DNA of 64,000 nt from Romanomermis culicivorax (Eukaryota; Nematoda; Enoplea; Mermithida; Mermithidae), in NCBI GenBank assembly GCA_963922205.1, contig CAWUHX010000118.1, positions 372,001-436,000 on the forward strand, read 5' to 3'. The notes beneath the pieces are model-generated. The model was not told the origin of the DNA. It saw only the letters and a list, made by a program, of their open reading frames with translations, and did no database searches. Position 1 is the first letter of the stretch. Each line of letters opens with the position of its first letter. Position numbers and translations under genes: made by a program. Shown piece by piece: positions 32,908 to 46,330 of this stretch.

Positions 32908-34738
32908 CCCAAAAAGAGTAAACAAAGACGAAAAGGAAGACGAAATGGGATGAATGAATAGTTGGTGAATAAATTTAAACAGCTCGGTTGTGGACGAAAA
33001 ATAATACACAAAAATGCGGGCATAATCCACATGTCGGAAAACTACATGCACGTGCGCCAGCATGATGTGCACATGAAAACACATGAATTTTGTAATCTGA
33101 AAAAATCGTTTTTTTCAGAATTAGATTTTTTTCATGGTTTCCATTGTTAAGGGTTGGCAACACTCGTCTTTCTTCTGCCACATTTTTACCATTCTTAGCA
33201 TTGTTAAAAAAAATTCTACTCACTTTTTCCAAATATATTCGAGTAGAGTTCAGACTGAATAATATTTCAAAACTAGTTATAGGATGAAACCAATTTTGCA
33301 CAGTTCTGCCGGAATCTACTATTGTCACCTTATCATGACCAGATTGTTCTAGGACTTGATGCCGAAGATTTGATAATGTACAAAACTTGTCAAGTTGGAA
33401 AATTTTGATTAACGTCAATAGCCATGACACACAGGGCACAAACTATTTTTTGCATATGGCGATTGGCAAACAAATGACGTTTCACAAAATTTAATGAGAC
33501 ATTTTTCGTGCTGGTAACTTGATCATTGGTTACCGAATTAGCAACAATATCAAGCTGATTTTCAAAATTTTCAGCATTTATTCGACCTCGAATTGGAAAT
33601 TGGTGGATGAAGTTTCAACAATTTATTGAAATGTTAGATTCGAAATTTTACAATTTAGAAGATTTGAATAGAACATTGCTGGTGGCGCATCAGGCAGAAT
33701 ATATCCAGCGGCTCTTAATCTTAAGAAACTTGGCATAGACTGACGCTGACGCATTATGAATTAATTTTGTGAATTACTCAAATTGTAACTGATATTTTCG
33801 ACCCAACAGCATTTGTAGTGAGGCGTTTTGGTGATGTTGTAAAACGTGTGAATTTTGAGAAAGATTGGCAAGTTCAATCGAAAAAGATCATGTCGAGAAT
33901 CCCCGGAGGCTTGGCTACGACAGCTGTTGAAATTATGAAAGATTTTGTTGTTGTGTTCTGTAGTGCCGGTGAGCAGTTGCATATTTTTGTGTGTGATATT
34001 TTTGAGAAGTGGAGCAGCATTGTTTTGTGTAGTTTAGTAAAGTGAAAACTGCACGTGTGCTCTAGGTTAAGTCAAACTATTTGGAAAATAGTTTGAGTAA
34101 TCGGGTATAACTCCAAGTTGGGCAATTTAGTGCATTTCCGATTTTTGGCATCCAAGAACCTTAAACAATTGAGGGACGTTCCTTGGATTATTGAGGGGCT
34201 CTATAACAGCCTGTCAATCTCTTGCCTTTGATTATAGTTGCATGAAATCCATCTGACATTCTGAGTGTCCGGATCTACAGTGTTCCACATGCTCATTTTC
34301 TATGTTTTCGCCATTTCGCATGTAATCCTAAAAAGGGCATACGACACATTCTAACAGACAAGGAAAAAACTACTGTAAAGCCTGCCTCTATTAGTTGTAT
34401 CAAAATACCGTTTTTTCTAGAAAATTCTGCAAGCCAAATCTAAATTCTTAAATGCTCTGAATGTGTCAATTCTGTATATTGGGTTATCGTGCATTGAACT
34501 TGGCTATCTATAAATCACTAGACTCAGAAATCATGATGGGTCAACCATGCAAAAATGGTTGATTTGAATTGGTCAATCATTTAGGTGATGCCGAGGGACT
34601 TGATGTCAAAATAACTGAAATCCATGATGATGAGCAAAATCTGTGCAATGCAAGTCTCAAACCTGAGCAGCCCTACAATTCTGAATTCAAAATGTGAAAT
34701 GACACTTTGTTTCTTGTTATTGATCTTGTCACACACTG
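32908..34738. other. Intergenic stretch
   Basis: Open frames up to 154 codons (33439-32975, minus) exist but show no domain, no conserved splice pattern and no copy elsewhere in the window. I assign nothing. Confidence 0.35.
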
Positions 34739-34739
34739 A

Positions 34740-36125
34740 GGAATTTGGCCCAACGTCACGTGATTCACATCATGCATTTTCATTATGTTTTTCGTCACTT
34801 TTTGCTTCACATTAACTTACCGTAATTCTGTGTTTCGTTTTTATATTTGACATGCGATTTCTGTGTGTACTTTTTGCGTTTCGTTTCTCTTCCATTTTCG
34901 CACTTTTATTTCTGTTTCAATTTATTATTTTTCCATTGCGCACGTAGACTACGGTATGTAACCCGCTAGTCAGAATTTCCATTAAAGATAAACTTTCCGA
35001 GCCCATCACTATAATTGGAGCACAAGGTGCACCTCTTATCAGCAAAAGCTAGCGACGTTTCGCAACATGAAACGCCTAGTTGGAAATTCTCTCTAGATGA
35101 CGTTCATATGTTTAACATGGAGAGTGGAACTCGCCCCAATGCTTAACGTAGTGAACTGGAAAATGTCTATGTGACCATAGGCATCTTCTGCAGCGATTTC
35201 CACTGTAGAAGTTAGCTTGGGTGTGTCTTAGCTCCGCCCAAGGCATACTGTAGATTATGGGGCACTTTAAAAGGGTCTGTCTCTTTAGTTTTGCACTCAT
35301 TTCTGGGCCTAAACCCTCTTCTGCCTTTTTAGCTTACAACTCTGCATTTGTCAACGTCTTTATTATAAATTTACATATTTTGCCTGCATCCGCCCCCTTT
35401 GTTAATAAATTTACATATTCCCCTTCCCTGTCCCTTGCATTTGTACAATATCGTATTCCGACCTAGGAGTTTACCCCATCACCTGTTGATCGAGAACCCC
35501 TGTCCCCTCCCCGAGGAACGTTTTGTATCATCGCTCGCTGAGTCTCATCTGCCAACCGTCCACGCTGAATTGATTTGGGATTAACCTACCCGATTCCCCA
35601 TCACCCCTAGAACCTGCATTTGACCCTTGAACCCGTTGCCCAGCCCTGAGTACTTTGAGAAGAGGATTTAGTGAGTCTTCTCAGGGGTTACTATTGTTGA
35701 GGGTATATTTGTGGGAATCCTCCTTAAGCCAGTTTTCCCTTGAGAGTACCCTTAGTTAGAAAAGCTCTTGAACCCTTAAGGTCAGGGCCAATAGGGGGAT
35801 TTAGATTGACAATGGGGTCCCCTACAGTAAGCCCTTCCACGAATGGCACCGTCCCCCATTCCGGTGAATGAGGACTAGGGATTGGCACCCCCGACCCGGC
35901 CGCGTTGTCCATTATTCTACAGCTGAACCCTAGGACAAGGCCGAGGTACACCATAGATTTTCCTGTGGTAGTACCAGCTGGGTTAGGTTCCTGCACTGAC
36001 TGCCCAAATGGAGCCACCCAATGGGGTCACAGCATGTCACTCACAGTGTCATGGCCTTCTTTGCTATGGGATATGGTATGGGTTTTCCCATCAATGTGAC
36101 TGATCACCAATTTAGTTAATGTGAC
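34740..36125 (-). repeat. 1.3-kb interspersed repeat, copy b (inverted)
   Basis: Reverse complement of the repeat at 14960 and 62440: TGACCATAGGCATCTTCTGC, TAGCTCCGCCCA, GCGTTGTCCATTATTCTACAGC, CCAATGGGGTCACAGC and TTAATGTGACAT in order. No ORF of its own. Confidence 0.65.
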
Positions 36126-36229
36126 ATGGCTCCAAAATCAGTTATTGTGACAATCTGAATAATGATGATCTGATTGAAGATGTGGTCATATGTTAAGAGC
36201 CATGCATACTTTAAGAATTGCCGAGATTA

Positions 36230-36435
36230 TCTACATAAATTTGGATCTTCGTACCAATTCATAATTCTGGCCACCAAGATTGGGCGGAAACCAAATGAGT
36301 GCGTACATCACCAAGGTAAGTACACTTTGAGGCCATATTGTACAAATTGCGAAGTACACCAGGGGTGTAGTTTGCCAAGATTTCACATGACTTTGGCAAC
36401 AGTAAAAAGGTTGAGAAACAAATTGATGTAGTGTG
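36230..36435 (+). pseudogene. Possible piggyBac-like C-terminal cysteine region
   Basis: The frame LRPYCTNCEVHQGCSLPRFH resembles the C..C.v.LC...CF..YH pattern at the end of piggyBac transposases. There are no catalytic motifs and the length is short. Tentative. Confidence 0.25.
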
Positions 36436-36960
36436 AAGCACTTGCGATTCAAAATAATGGTCTCATGTGGAATATGGCAGCTAAGCTGGAGGACATGTAT
36501 GCTAAAACTGTTAATTTAAAAAATCAAAATGATCACCATCTCAAGCAGGGTTTTTTTGCACAACAACCAAATTTGGAGCGGCGCAACCAAATTTTTCTGC
36601 CAGGTTGTGCACTGCAACCTGAAGCCTGACTGCTATTTCGATTAGGTAAAAGGGTTTCCTGTCGAGAGATGCATTTTTATGCATTCTAAAATAATGCTGC
36701 AGATTCAACAAATATAAACGAAGTATACCAGCCCTGGCTTGTTTTTTATGCTGAATCTTTGCATGCAGCCTAGTCACTGTTGCCAGGTGGTTCAAGAAAG
36801 TTTCTACTGAAACTACATCTCGTTTAACTGAATTTCTACTGCAATTCTACTGACTTTGAAAAATTCTACAGAAATTCTACTGACACTCGAGGGCATTGAA
36901 AATAGCTTGTATGTAAATGAAAAACACTGATAAATCATCAAAAACATTATATAAACTATA

Positions 36961-37300
36961 TCAAACATTTATTTGATCAACAACATCGAACGCTTCTTCA
37001 TATTCAATATCACTGTCATTATTAGTATTATTATTATTAGCATCATCACTGTACATTGACTGATTGAAATGACTAAGCATATCATCTGATGCATTAAAAC
37101 TCGATAAAGATATATTCCATAAAGCTATACTGTAGCCAACAAGTAATATGGCATCAACAGAGTTACAAACGAGGCGGTTCCTCAATTTCGATTTTACAAT
37201 GCTCATTACAGAAAACACCCCCTCGACAGATGCCTTGGAAAAAGGCAATGTGAACGACGAAAGCGCGAAATTAGACACATTAGTATAGTGACTAACGCCG
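36961..37300 (-). pseudogene. hAT-like transposase C-terminal (dimerisation) fragment
   Basis: Minus-strand frame FTLPFSKASVEGVFSVMSIV, KSKLRNRL, then an Asn/Asp/Glu-rich tail and stop. The hAT dimerisation pattern is LPxSxAxVERxFS..., typically followed by K..LRNR. Here VER is VEG. The catalytic region is absent, so it is a remnant or the last exon of a domesticated gene. Confidence 0.65.
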
Positions 37301-37775
37301 GCAGAGTCATAAACTTCTTAGAAAAAACCATTAAACCCAAAAAACACCAAGCCAAAATTTTGAAAAATGGGGTTTTCCATCCCTGGGTAGAACATTCTAT
37401 ACCTAAAGCAAGCAAATAACGTTAATAATGATATTAACCTGTGAAATGCATGACTTTAACGCATATGAAAAGATATGAAAAAAGTTGGCTTGTAAAATTA
37501 TGAAATGGCTTGTAAAATTTTGGACCTACAAGCCAACTGGCTCGAGGTCGAAGAATGAAAAAAACCTGCCTTTGACGTAATATGTTTTTCTGCTAGTAAA
37601 ACTTTGAGGAACGTTTTTCTTAAATGTCGAAAATATTTTTGGCTCAGGTTCTCATGTTGAAAATGTCGAGGAGGGAATACCTCAAGTGCCAGACTGAGCA
37701 GAGGTTTTTCAAAATCGACACTGAGTAGTGTACATAGACCTTTAGTCGCCCTCAGGTATAAGTCAGTTATAGGCC

Positions 37776-38258
37776 CTAACTTTCAGGTGATTCTCCATTT
37801 CTTGGCCCTACAATCTCATAAAAATAATATAGCCATGGTGACCACTGCTTATAGGCGCTTGGGCTCCTCCCAAAGTTTTTTCGGCTGCAATGAAGGGTCT
37901 TCCTCATTGGATGATCAGGTGAAATATTCCATTCCTCGTGCTTTGGTTTCTTCTTCTTTTTCTCTGGCATTTTTGGTTTCATGATCAGCTTCGGGGGTGA
38001 GTCATCTGAGTCAAGGTTTTCAGTTAGCAAAAGCCATTTAGTTGAGTTTCTAAAGAAAAAAATTCGACTGTGGTCAGTCAATGTGCAATCATACATGAAA
38101 AATTGGTATGCACAAAGAACCTCGTCCCGCATAATTGCCGGCTGGGCGGTTCGTGAGAGCATCCGGTATACCCCAGTGCTGACATCATTGGGTAAAACGT
38201 TGTTGTGAAAATGGGCCACAACTATACCTGCCAGCTGATCGATTTCAGTGGATTCCAA
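37776..38258 (-). pseudogene. Third copy of the retroelement ORF3 (fragment across the exonuclease/C-terminal junction)
   Basis: 160 codons. STEIDQLAGIVVAHFHN matches AAEIDHLAKYVIATFHN at the end of the copy 1 exonuclease-like ORF; PAIMRDEV, FFMYDC, a Lys-rich patch (EKKKKKPKHEEW) and SPD match the copy 1 sequence beyond its two stops. It therefore shows that the junction was once an uninterrupted frame. No LTR is seen next to it. Confidence 0.75.
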
Positions 38259-38259
38259 T

Positions 38260-41200
38260 GTGAAAGATGGGCGAATGGGGTAGGAAGGGCAGAAAGCAGA
38301 TGGGGGGGGGGGGACTGGTTCGGACTTTGCTGGAAAAGGGTTCGGGTAGTAGTCGGTCAGGTGAAATGTTAATCAATAGTCGAAACTTCGTGCTGGCCAG
38401 AGAGACCAGCAAGAAACATAAACACGTTCTTTATTTTTCTAACAATAACAGACTATATTCACCCAGGCTTTATGGCCAAAAAAATAAAACACAGTTATGC
38501 AAAAATAAGGCACAAAAACAAAAGGAAAATGATCAATGCAAGTATTTATTCATCATGAATGTGTTTTAATAGTAATAAGTTTACTGTAATATGAGAAATA
38601 ATGGATAATACCAGTTTAGCTGAATGTGTGGTATACTACAAATGATTCATGCAGATAAAGCAATGCAGCACCATTGATTTATGGAATGGCGCTGCAGCAA
38701 CCAAACGCCAGGTACAACAGGATGGGATGAATGGCTGGTTTGGGATTGCTATGCAACCATACTGTGAATAATCGTTTCTGTGCACAGAGCTTTTCCTACA
38801 GTGGTGAGCAACGTTTCAGTAGTGTATGGGTATTTTTTGTGATTATTATTTTCCTACACAGAAATGAAATTTTTTTCACCATAAATTGTACGACTAATAA
38901 TCAAAGTGGTAAGGCCTTAACAGAACTATTTGCTGGCTAAATTTTTCGAACCTTGGCTTTTCTAGAAAATTATTAACGTTGAACATGGAAATTGGACGAT
39001 TTACGATTAAATATTTGTTTATTTTACATTCAGATTGAACACCTTTATTTTTTCGCATGACACCCTATGTTAAGCCAAATAGGAATTATTCCATTGCTAA
39101 AATTTTTCCCCGATATGGTTGGCAACCATAAGCTCTTCATTTCTATCTCTATAAATTTGTGTAGTGCTTTCGTTGTGCCTGTGAGATATGTCAAAGATGA
39201 AAGTGTGATGTTAGCTCTCAACCAGTATGCCTGAAGTATACATGCTATCGTCAGATATAACACAAGTTTGCGAGTCACTTTGAAGAACAGTCAGAAAATG
39301 TTGTTCTTCGAGGATAACAACTACAACTATCAGGGCGCAACAGTTGTTAAACTAGTGAGCATATTTCTTTTAATGAAACTTTTCTTCTAAAAAATCTACT
39401 TCGCACATAAAATTTCAAGATCTGATGCGAGAATGTGTGAATAGTACGTATTGTTTGAATTTCGGTAATAACAAACATTAGTCAATTTCCATACTTTCTT
39501 TGCTGGATGGGGAAGGGAGATTGTTTAAGTCAAAGAGGGCGAATCTTACAAAACCAACACAGTTCTTCCACAAAGTGGCAATATGCAGAAATGATGCATA
39601 TGAAAATTCACAGCAGAGCTAGAGCAGTACATTAAATAACTTTCTGAGTGGTGCTAGAGCTGTCCTACCACTGGCCAACATCAAGTTAGGTGTGTTCATG
39701 CCAACAGGGCCTGTCAGAAATATGACAGGGTTCCAAACTGGTGTATTGGCAAAAACATCAAACATGAATCCTATAGGTTTGCTTTTGTACCAGAGTGAGT
39801 AGTTATACAAGCCCATACAGGGGAGTAGTTATATGGGCCTGTGCAATGGAGGTACACAAAAAAGTCAAGCTTCAAAGGTGTGGCTTATAGCATGTGGGGT
39901 TTCACAGGGGGTTTACAGGGGGTCCACATTGCTGGGGACATTAGGGTTGTCACATTGACATGGAAATTCTACATCCCTGTAGAAAGGTGTGTTTCTGATT
40001 ATTTAGGTGGATTTCCTAATAATCTGGATATTCAAGAAAGCTGCTCCCCGGTGTGGCCATAGCCTACTCAGATTCAGCAGGTAGCTGTTTGCATTCCTCA
40101 TTCTCCTCTCACCCTTTACTAGTGTACATTTTCTCACCACTACCCCACCTTTTGGGTTGTTTTTGTTTTGTTTTTATTGATTGGTATTGCGCAACATTGG
40201 GTGTTTCATTACGTAAGTAACCATTATTATTTGTATTAGATAAAAAGAAGAAAAACTCCTGTCTCCTCTAAAATCATATAGCTACTAACTCAAATTGAGA
40301 AACTAAACGTTTATAAATTTGGGTTGATTGTTCTTGATTCAATATAATTCATTAGTATTAGTCGTTTCGGTAAAGATTTTGTTTGTAGATAGCCCATGTC
40401 CTAAGGTCTCCTGCAATTTGTTGGCTCATTTTCTGATTTATGGATTTATTTATCTTCACAATAAATGTAGACAATTTCTGTAAAATTGGCGAATTTTCAA
40501 AAATGTGAGAAAAACGATTTTCCATAGAGATTGGAGAATTTTCCAAATATTTTATATCTTTGATCAAAATATGACAAATTTTTATTTTTTCAATTTAGCG
40601 ATTCTTATGTGAGCGATTTCATGAAACATCACATTACAAGCTGTCATTTTAAATAACCGTAGTCTCCAGTATAATTCTAGCACAGTTTGATGTGCTTGAG
40701 TCTTCAATCTCTGAAAATTTTCATGAAGAACATAAACCAAAGAATGCTGGAAGAAACAAAACATCAAGAGAAAGGAAATGTAAACAAAAATAAAGACATT
40801 AAGAATACGTGAAAATAGGCGGAAAATCATTAAAAAAGAAAGAAAACATTAAGGCAGTAGCAAGAAAGAGGGAGCAACATAGAGAAAGCAGCAACCAAGA
40901 AAGAAAAAATTGTAAAAAAAGAACAAAAAAGAAAACATCAGGAGTGATTGAAAGCAAAAAACTAAGACAAAAAAATCAGGAAAAATCACAAAGGATAAAA
41001 TTATGTAGAATATAGAGCTTGTGGTACAATATAAGAAATATATGAAAAACAATGAAGAAAAATCACAAAACATAAAATTATCTGGAAAACAGAGCATTAC
41101 GAATGGCGTGAGAACTATAAGGGATATTATGCTTATTAAAAATAAGAACTTGGGATTTGTTGTTTCATGAGCAAAAACGAAAAAGGTAGATGAAAAGAAA

Positions 41201-41353
41201 AATCAAAGTAAAAGAAAGCAGAGACAAGGAAAGAATGAAAATGTAGAAGCATACATAAACGATAACATTAACAATACACACAGAAAAGGAGACATATCAG
41301 GTAAAGAAGGAAAAAATGAAGAAAGTTATATTACATTGTGGATTGCTAGTTTG
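38260..41353. other. Intergenic, partly simple-sequence
   Basis: A run of 12 G near 38297. 40810-41340 is strongly A/purine-rich. Nothing coding is recognised. 39840-40060 has a 73-codon frame without a known domain. Confidence 0.35.
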
Positions 41354-42236
41354 AAATCGCCCAATTGGTAATTTGCTGACTTGGGAATTCACTCTGGGAA
41401 TCACTCACATGGGAGTCCCTCACTTGGAAATTCGCTCAGTTGGGAATACCGTCAACTGTTACTCACTCACATGAGAATCGCCCAATTGGGAATTCACTCA
41501 CTTGGGAATTTGTTGTATTTGGGTTTTGCCTTCGGCGCTGATGGATCGTGGGCAGGATTGGGATTCCGAGGTTGCGTCCTTAATGTACGTGTTTCCCCAC
41601 ACCCACATTTACCCGATAGCCTAATTACTGGTACTTAAACCCCAACACTAAATATCCCACCAATTAAGAAAAATCTAATTTCCTTAATTGTCTCCCCTAT
41701 TGCGCAAGATCGAAAGGCGAGAGAAATTTCTACCTTTATCTATTACGCAATAAAACGAGAAAAAACACTTACATACACAAATGGAAAAACGGGCGAGAAA
41801 ATAAAGTGATCAACTCCCACGCACTGGGACGGAAAAGAAAAAGAGTTGCATGGTGGGAGGCGGCTAATGGCGAAACTAGTGGTGGCCGGCGAGGCACACA
41901 ACTAGTGTATAAAAACGAATGAAAATATTAATCAACAATAACAATGAGAGAGAGAGACCAGCGCACGTGTACCGACGTATGCTACAGTAAGATGGCTGTT
42001 AATGGTCCAAGTTGCTCTCTCCACTTGCCACCTGCGGGCCTCTTACGCGCTTTGACAAAATAACGAAAATCGGCGGAAAACACACTACAACAAATTCGCT
42101 CAATTGGGAATTGCTCACATGGGTATCACTCACTTACTTGGGAATTCGCTCACATGGGAGTTTGCTCAATTGGGAATCTCTTACTTGAGAATTCCTCACT
42201 TGGAGATTGCTCACTTGGGAATACCCCACAGGCATT
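41354..42236. repeat. 16-bp minisatellite split by a solo LTR
   Basis: Degenerate units CTCAYWTGGGAATTYG (CTCACATGGGAGTCC, CTCACTTGGAAATTCG, CTCAATTGGGAATT) at 41354-41510 and 42093-42236. The LTR at 41511-42092 sits inside. Confidence 0.75.
41511..42092 (-). mobile_element. Solo LTR of the exonuclease-carrying family (582 bp)
   Basis: TGTTGTATTTGG...CACACTACAACA, target duplication AATT (41507-41510, 42093-42096). Same orientation as copy 2. Confidence 0.9.
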
Positions 42237-42329
42237 GCCATGGCCAGGTATGGGTATGATCATCTTCATCAGGGATGGTACAGAAAATTTTGTTGTAGTA
42301 GATTATTTCCATGGGTTGTGCTTTGGTTT

Positions 42330-43600
42330 TAATGCATGACAGCACTCATGAGTAGGACAGAGCAGGCTCAGGTTCTCTGTAAGTGTCGTTTGTGATATAA
42401 ATATCATGCACATCATCAGGGGGAGGCCAGAAACCAGTTGGTGGTGGTCTAAGGGTCAGTTGGCTATTGGGTTGGCTGTGATAGTTGCAATCATTTGTTT
42501 CATTTGCTCGGCAAGGGTCAGAAAATTGGGCATTAGTTGCTTGAGTTTGTTTTTCAATGTCACATTGGACTTGCAATTGATGGGCTTGGAGTTGGTTGGT
42601 AATATCGCCAATTATTTGATCAATGGTTTGGACCATCAGTTCATTGTTAATAATTCTCACAGTGGGGATACTTTGATATTGGATGGTGTCATGAGCATGG
42701 GTATGGAAATTTTGAATTTCATAGGCATTGGCAATGACAATACTGCTTCAGTGGTCACTACTTGCTTGGGTTGCAGCTGGAGACAGTGGAGGATCAATAT
42801 TAACAAAGGAGTCCATTGACTTGGCATGGTTGATGCCAGCATTAGAGTTTGGTGCCACAGTAGGGGTTTGACGCATGAGTTGAAGGTAGGCCAACATGCC
42901 AGGACTATCAGTTCCAGTAAGGCATGTGACTTGTCCCAGACCAAAGGGCAGGGCTACACTCATTGGCGGGATGGCAGTTGAGGCTTGCAGGAGAATTTGC
43001 CAGGCTCCACTTTGAGGGGCTCCATAACTGGAAGTAGAAACTTGTGGATTCAAAGATGTTAGACTCACTTGAGGCAGCATGCTGGGCTGAACCAAAGCAG
43101 TGTTGGTGGGTGACAAAATTGGCTGATTTGGTTGTTGATTGTCAAAGAGGCCGTGCATGGCCTTATTTGCAGAAATTGGTGAGTTTGAGCAGGATTGTGA
43201 TCATTTGTTGGGTGGCATATGTTGGATTTGCGGCATAGTCATTAATGATTAGTCGAAATCTATATAACTATGAGAGCTAGAGTGGCGAGGGAGATTTTAC
43301 AGAATTGGCATTCAACATCTGATGCAGCACTATGGTGGGGAAATGAGAGGTGCAAACCAAGTGGCTTACCAATGTTATATTTGAAAATAAGGGATAGTTA
43401 AGTCTCCCAGGGGTGGTTACTTGTTCCAGTCGATAAGTCAAAAGAGAATAGAAAATTGGCAGGACAGATAGCCAGGAATCATCCTTGATGTATGAGTTTC
43501 CTACCAACCCAAGCTTACCCGAAATGGACTTAAAGCTTAAGAACTCAAACCCACAAATAATGGCCTGAATTGGTAAACCTTTGGTTTGAAATTTTTAATA
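42330..43600 (-). mobile_element. Degraded gag and LTR part of a related retroelement (copy 4)
   Basis: Minus-strand pieces [19 protein letters not shown] and SFVNIDPPLSPAAT match the copy 2 gag ([33 protein letters not shown]). At the 5' side VGNSYIKDDSW matches [11 protein letters not shown], which is encoded by LTR sequence, and 43470-43580 resembles the LTR. Frames are broken. Confidence 0.75.
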
Positions 43601-43870
43601 TAAGTCTAAACCAATATTTAACTTGAGAAAGAGGAACACTGTCTCCTATATAGTTTTAACTAATCTAAAATGCACACACTAACAAAAAAAACAATTATGA
43701 TTATGCAATATGAACTAGTACACAATAAAGACATATGGGGGCGTGGCTAAATTTTATACATTTATGTCTGCAAACAAAATTCCATCAAAAACATGCAAAG
43801 AAGCATAAAAAAACATGAAATGAAAATTTTCCAGAAATTCTTGATCATCAGGCTAACCATTTAATGTTTA

Positions 43871-44032
43871 TAGCGTTCTAAGCTTGCCTACACAAATTAT
43901 TCACCATGAGAGGATGAAAGGCTGTGACTGTCTGAGTTAGCTACAGGAGTAGAATTAGGAGTTACACTCAGAATCAAACTTGGTTATTGAGACTTTTAGT
44001 AAAAGGTAATAATCACTAGATCAAGGACACAA
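43871..44032 (-). repeat. tRNA-like SINE (uninterrupted copy)
   Basis: Matches the two halves of 21826-22500. Minus strand: A-box-like CTTGATCTAGTGATTATTACC, B-box-like AGTTTGATTCTG. Confidence 0.6.
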
Positions 44033-44035
44033 CTT

Positions 44036-45059
44036 ACACTGGGGCTTTCATTCATTAACTACAAACAAAAATTTTAAAACCAATGTTTTTATCTTTATTA
44101 AGTTTTTTACCAAGTTTGAGTTAAACATATGTTTTCTTTTTGTTCTTCACTCATTTAAAGTACTTTGATTTCTGAGATTGTTTAAAAATCTGGAGTTTGA
44201 TATTTGTACCAACATCAAGTTTATTGTCAAACTTAGATGGGATTCGACAGCTGTTGTGATGCTTTAGCTAAAGTTTATGATGGCCTTTTATGATCCACAA
44301 TTTTTTGTTGCAAAATCACAAGGCTGGTCTTGACAGCATCAATGGTGAGAATCAAAGTGGCCATCTGGAAAACTCAGTTGAAGACGAAAATGCGGCTGCT
44401 GTTTAGGCATTCGATGAAGAAAACAGACATATCTTAATCAATATCATTGTCCTGTATGTGAAATTATGATGCTCATATACCCTGGCTACCCTTCTGCAGT
44501 TCCAGGGAGGCTCAACTTGTTGTTACTATAATGCTAACTGGACAAACTGAGTTAGAGTTAAGGAAGGAGGTTATTGAGCCATAATGCAATATGAAGGTAA
44601 TCATTGGAGTGAACAAAAATAAACACAAATTAGTAATACAAAATGACGCAACATGTTGTGCAGGTCTTTTCTTAAGAGGCATAAGAAAAGATTGAGGCTT
44701 CTGGTCTGAACTGATCTGTTAGAACTACTCCCTTGGCTACGCCTTGGTGATAGTGCAACAGTCTGGTTCCCCAGATCTACAACAACAAAGATTACTTTAA
44801 CTTTAGATGCGGGGCCTCACCAGAGAGCTCCGCAGTCTCCTAGATAAGACAAGGAATCCCCTCAGGGATAGACTTACTTGAATAGAACCCTTAGCGGGTT
44901 TTCCAATGCTTGCTGACTACAAGCTGGCGCCTGGGCCTTTGGCCCTCCGCCTTCGGTGATGGGTAATATCTAAAGAATAAACAAATATGTAAATCAATAT
45001 TTCCAACGAAATGTTAAAGAATGTGGAATGACCACAGTTGAATAATATGCAAAAATAAG
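44036..45059. other. Intergenic stretch
   Basis: No gene seen. A GC-rich part at 44700-44960 has no copy that I could place. Confidence 0.35.
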
Positions 45060-45730
45060 ACGGAAATGCTGGAAAATATTTTATGGACGCCAGCAAAATA
45101 TATCAAGAATATAATAAAAACGAATATAGTGAACGAATGATTTTCACTATCATTTTTGGTCCTTCTGTGGCGCTCCACTTTTATGCAAATGTCTGCGCCG
45201 CTGGTCGTCCATTTGTTCGATTTGCATGGTGATTTCCCAATGCGACTTTGCCATCAACAGGGTGCCCAACAAACACTACAAACCCACAAGCAAAACCATG
45301 TCAAAACCTAAAGGAACCCAAAAGTGCCCGGCTGCAAATAGACTAGACACCTAAGCAGGCCACACTCCAAGCGCCAACTCTAAACTTCTGAAAGATAATG
45401 AATCATTTAAGAAAGTAAAAGGTTATCAGTGAGGCACACCATATGCATAATAAAATCGTGGCACATTGTCACTGTCAGCCTAAACGACTCCATTCCAATC
45501 AAAATAAAAAACAAATGGATAAAAGATAAAAACGACGTTAAACGATAATTCTGAACACTATGCAAAATTTACCATCCATTTGTTTATTGAACCAAAAATA
45601 GTATAACACAAACCATTTTGAGACATTTGTTTAATTAGTAAACAGTGGACCTACTTTAACAACAAAGAACTTTGGAAGTAGAATAAATATTGATAGAGGA
45701 CCAAAGGTCAGAGGAATTGACCCTCTGACA
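45060..45730. repeat. LTR-like sequence ending CCCTCTGACA
   Basis: 45546-45730 matches the end of the LTR at 19764-20615 (AACCAAAAAT, TACTTTAACAACAAAGA, GAGGACCAAAGGTCAGAGGAATTGACCC). 45060-45280 matches 12720-12925. A TAGA repeat could be a target duplication (44804-44807, 45731-45734), but the left end is not alike between copies, so I leave the start open. Confidence 0.55.
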
Positions 45731-45754
45731 TAGATGTAGGCCTTTCTTATTTTT

Positions 45755-46330
45755 GAACACATGTGGAGAAAGCTGTTGACTTTTCGAATCAAAATGATAC
45801 AGATGTGAAAAATTTTTATAAGAGGATTGTTACAGTGGATGAAACCTGGATTTACCAGTATGATCCAGAATCTAAACAACAGTCGATTCAATGGCTTGAC
45901 TAAGGTTCAATGAGCCCAATCAAATTCGAAGCTGATCAATCAGTCACGAGTGTCATTTTTTGCATTCTGCAGGTGTCGTCTTGGTTGATTCCCAGGGAAA
46001 GTCACAATCACTAGATCATATTAGAAACAGGTTCTTGATAAACTGTGATTGGTGATAGTAGACAATGTGATAACAGACAATTGCACCATCATGACAATGC
46101 GCCAGGCCTGCAGACCTTTCTCTGTCAGATTTTTTCCTGCTTCTCAAATCGAAAGAAAATTTGAATGGAAAGCACTCAGATTTGATTTCTGACATGAAAC
46201 ATGCCATTTTGACCTTGAACTATTCGAAGGCCCATGATTTTTACATGTCTGGCTTAGAATTCTGGAGATGTTGTATGGAGAAGTGTTATCAGTTGGATGC
46301 TGATTTTGATCAGACATCATGAATAGCACT
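45755..46330 (+). pseudogene. mariner-like transposase fragment
   Basis: Frame VEKAVDFSNQNDTDVKNFYK, then RIVTVDETWIYQYDPESKQQ, SIQWL and a stop. This is the mariner block around the first catalytic Asp (VTxDETWI.YYDPExKQQSxxW). Later, in another frame, LHHDNAPG gives the second Asp (HDNAP in the family). Stops and frameshifts throughout; no intact inverted ends seen. Confidence 0.85.

Noticed and set aside
32975-33439. 154-codon minus-strand ORF
   Set aside because: No recognisable motif, no second copy and no splice support; kept only as a note.
40809-41015. Lys-rich ORF on the plus strand
   Set aside because: A product of A-rich low-complexity DNA; no conserved features.
41354-42236. CRISPR array
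   Set aside because: The repeats are degenerate head-to-tail minisatellite units without uniform spacers, in an animal genome.
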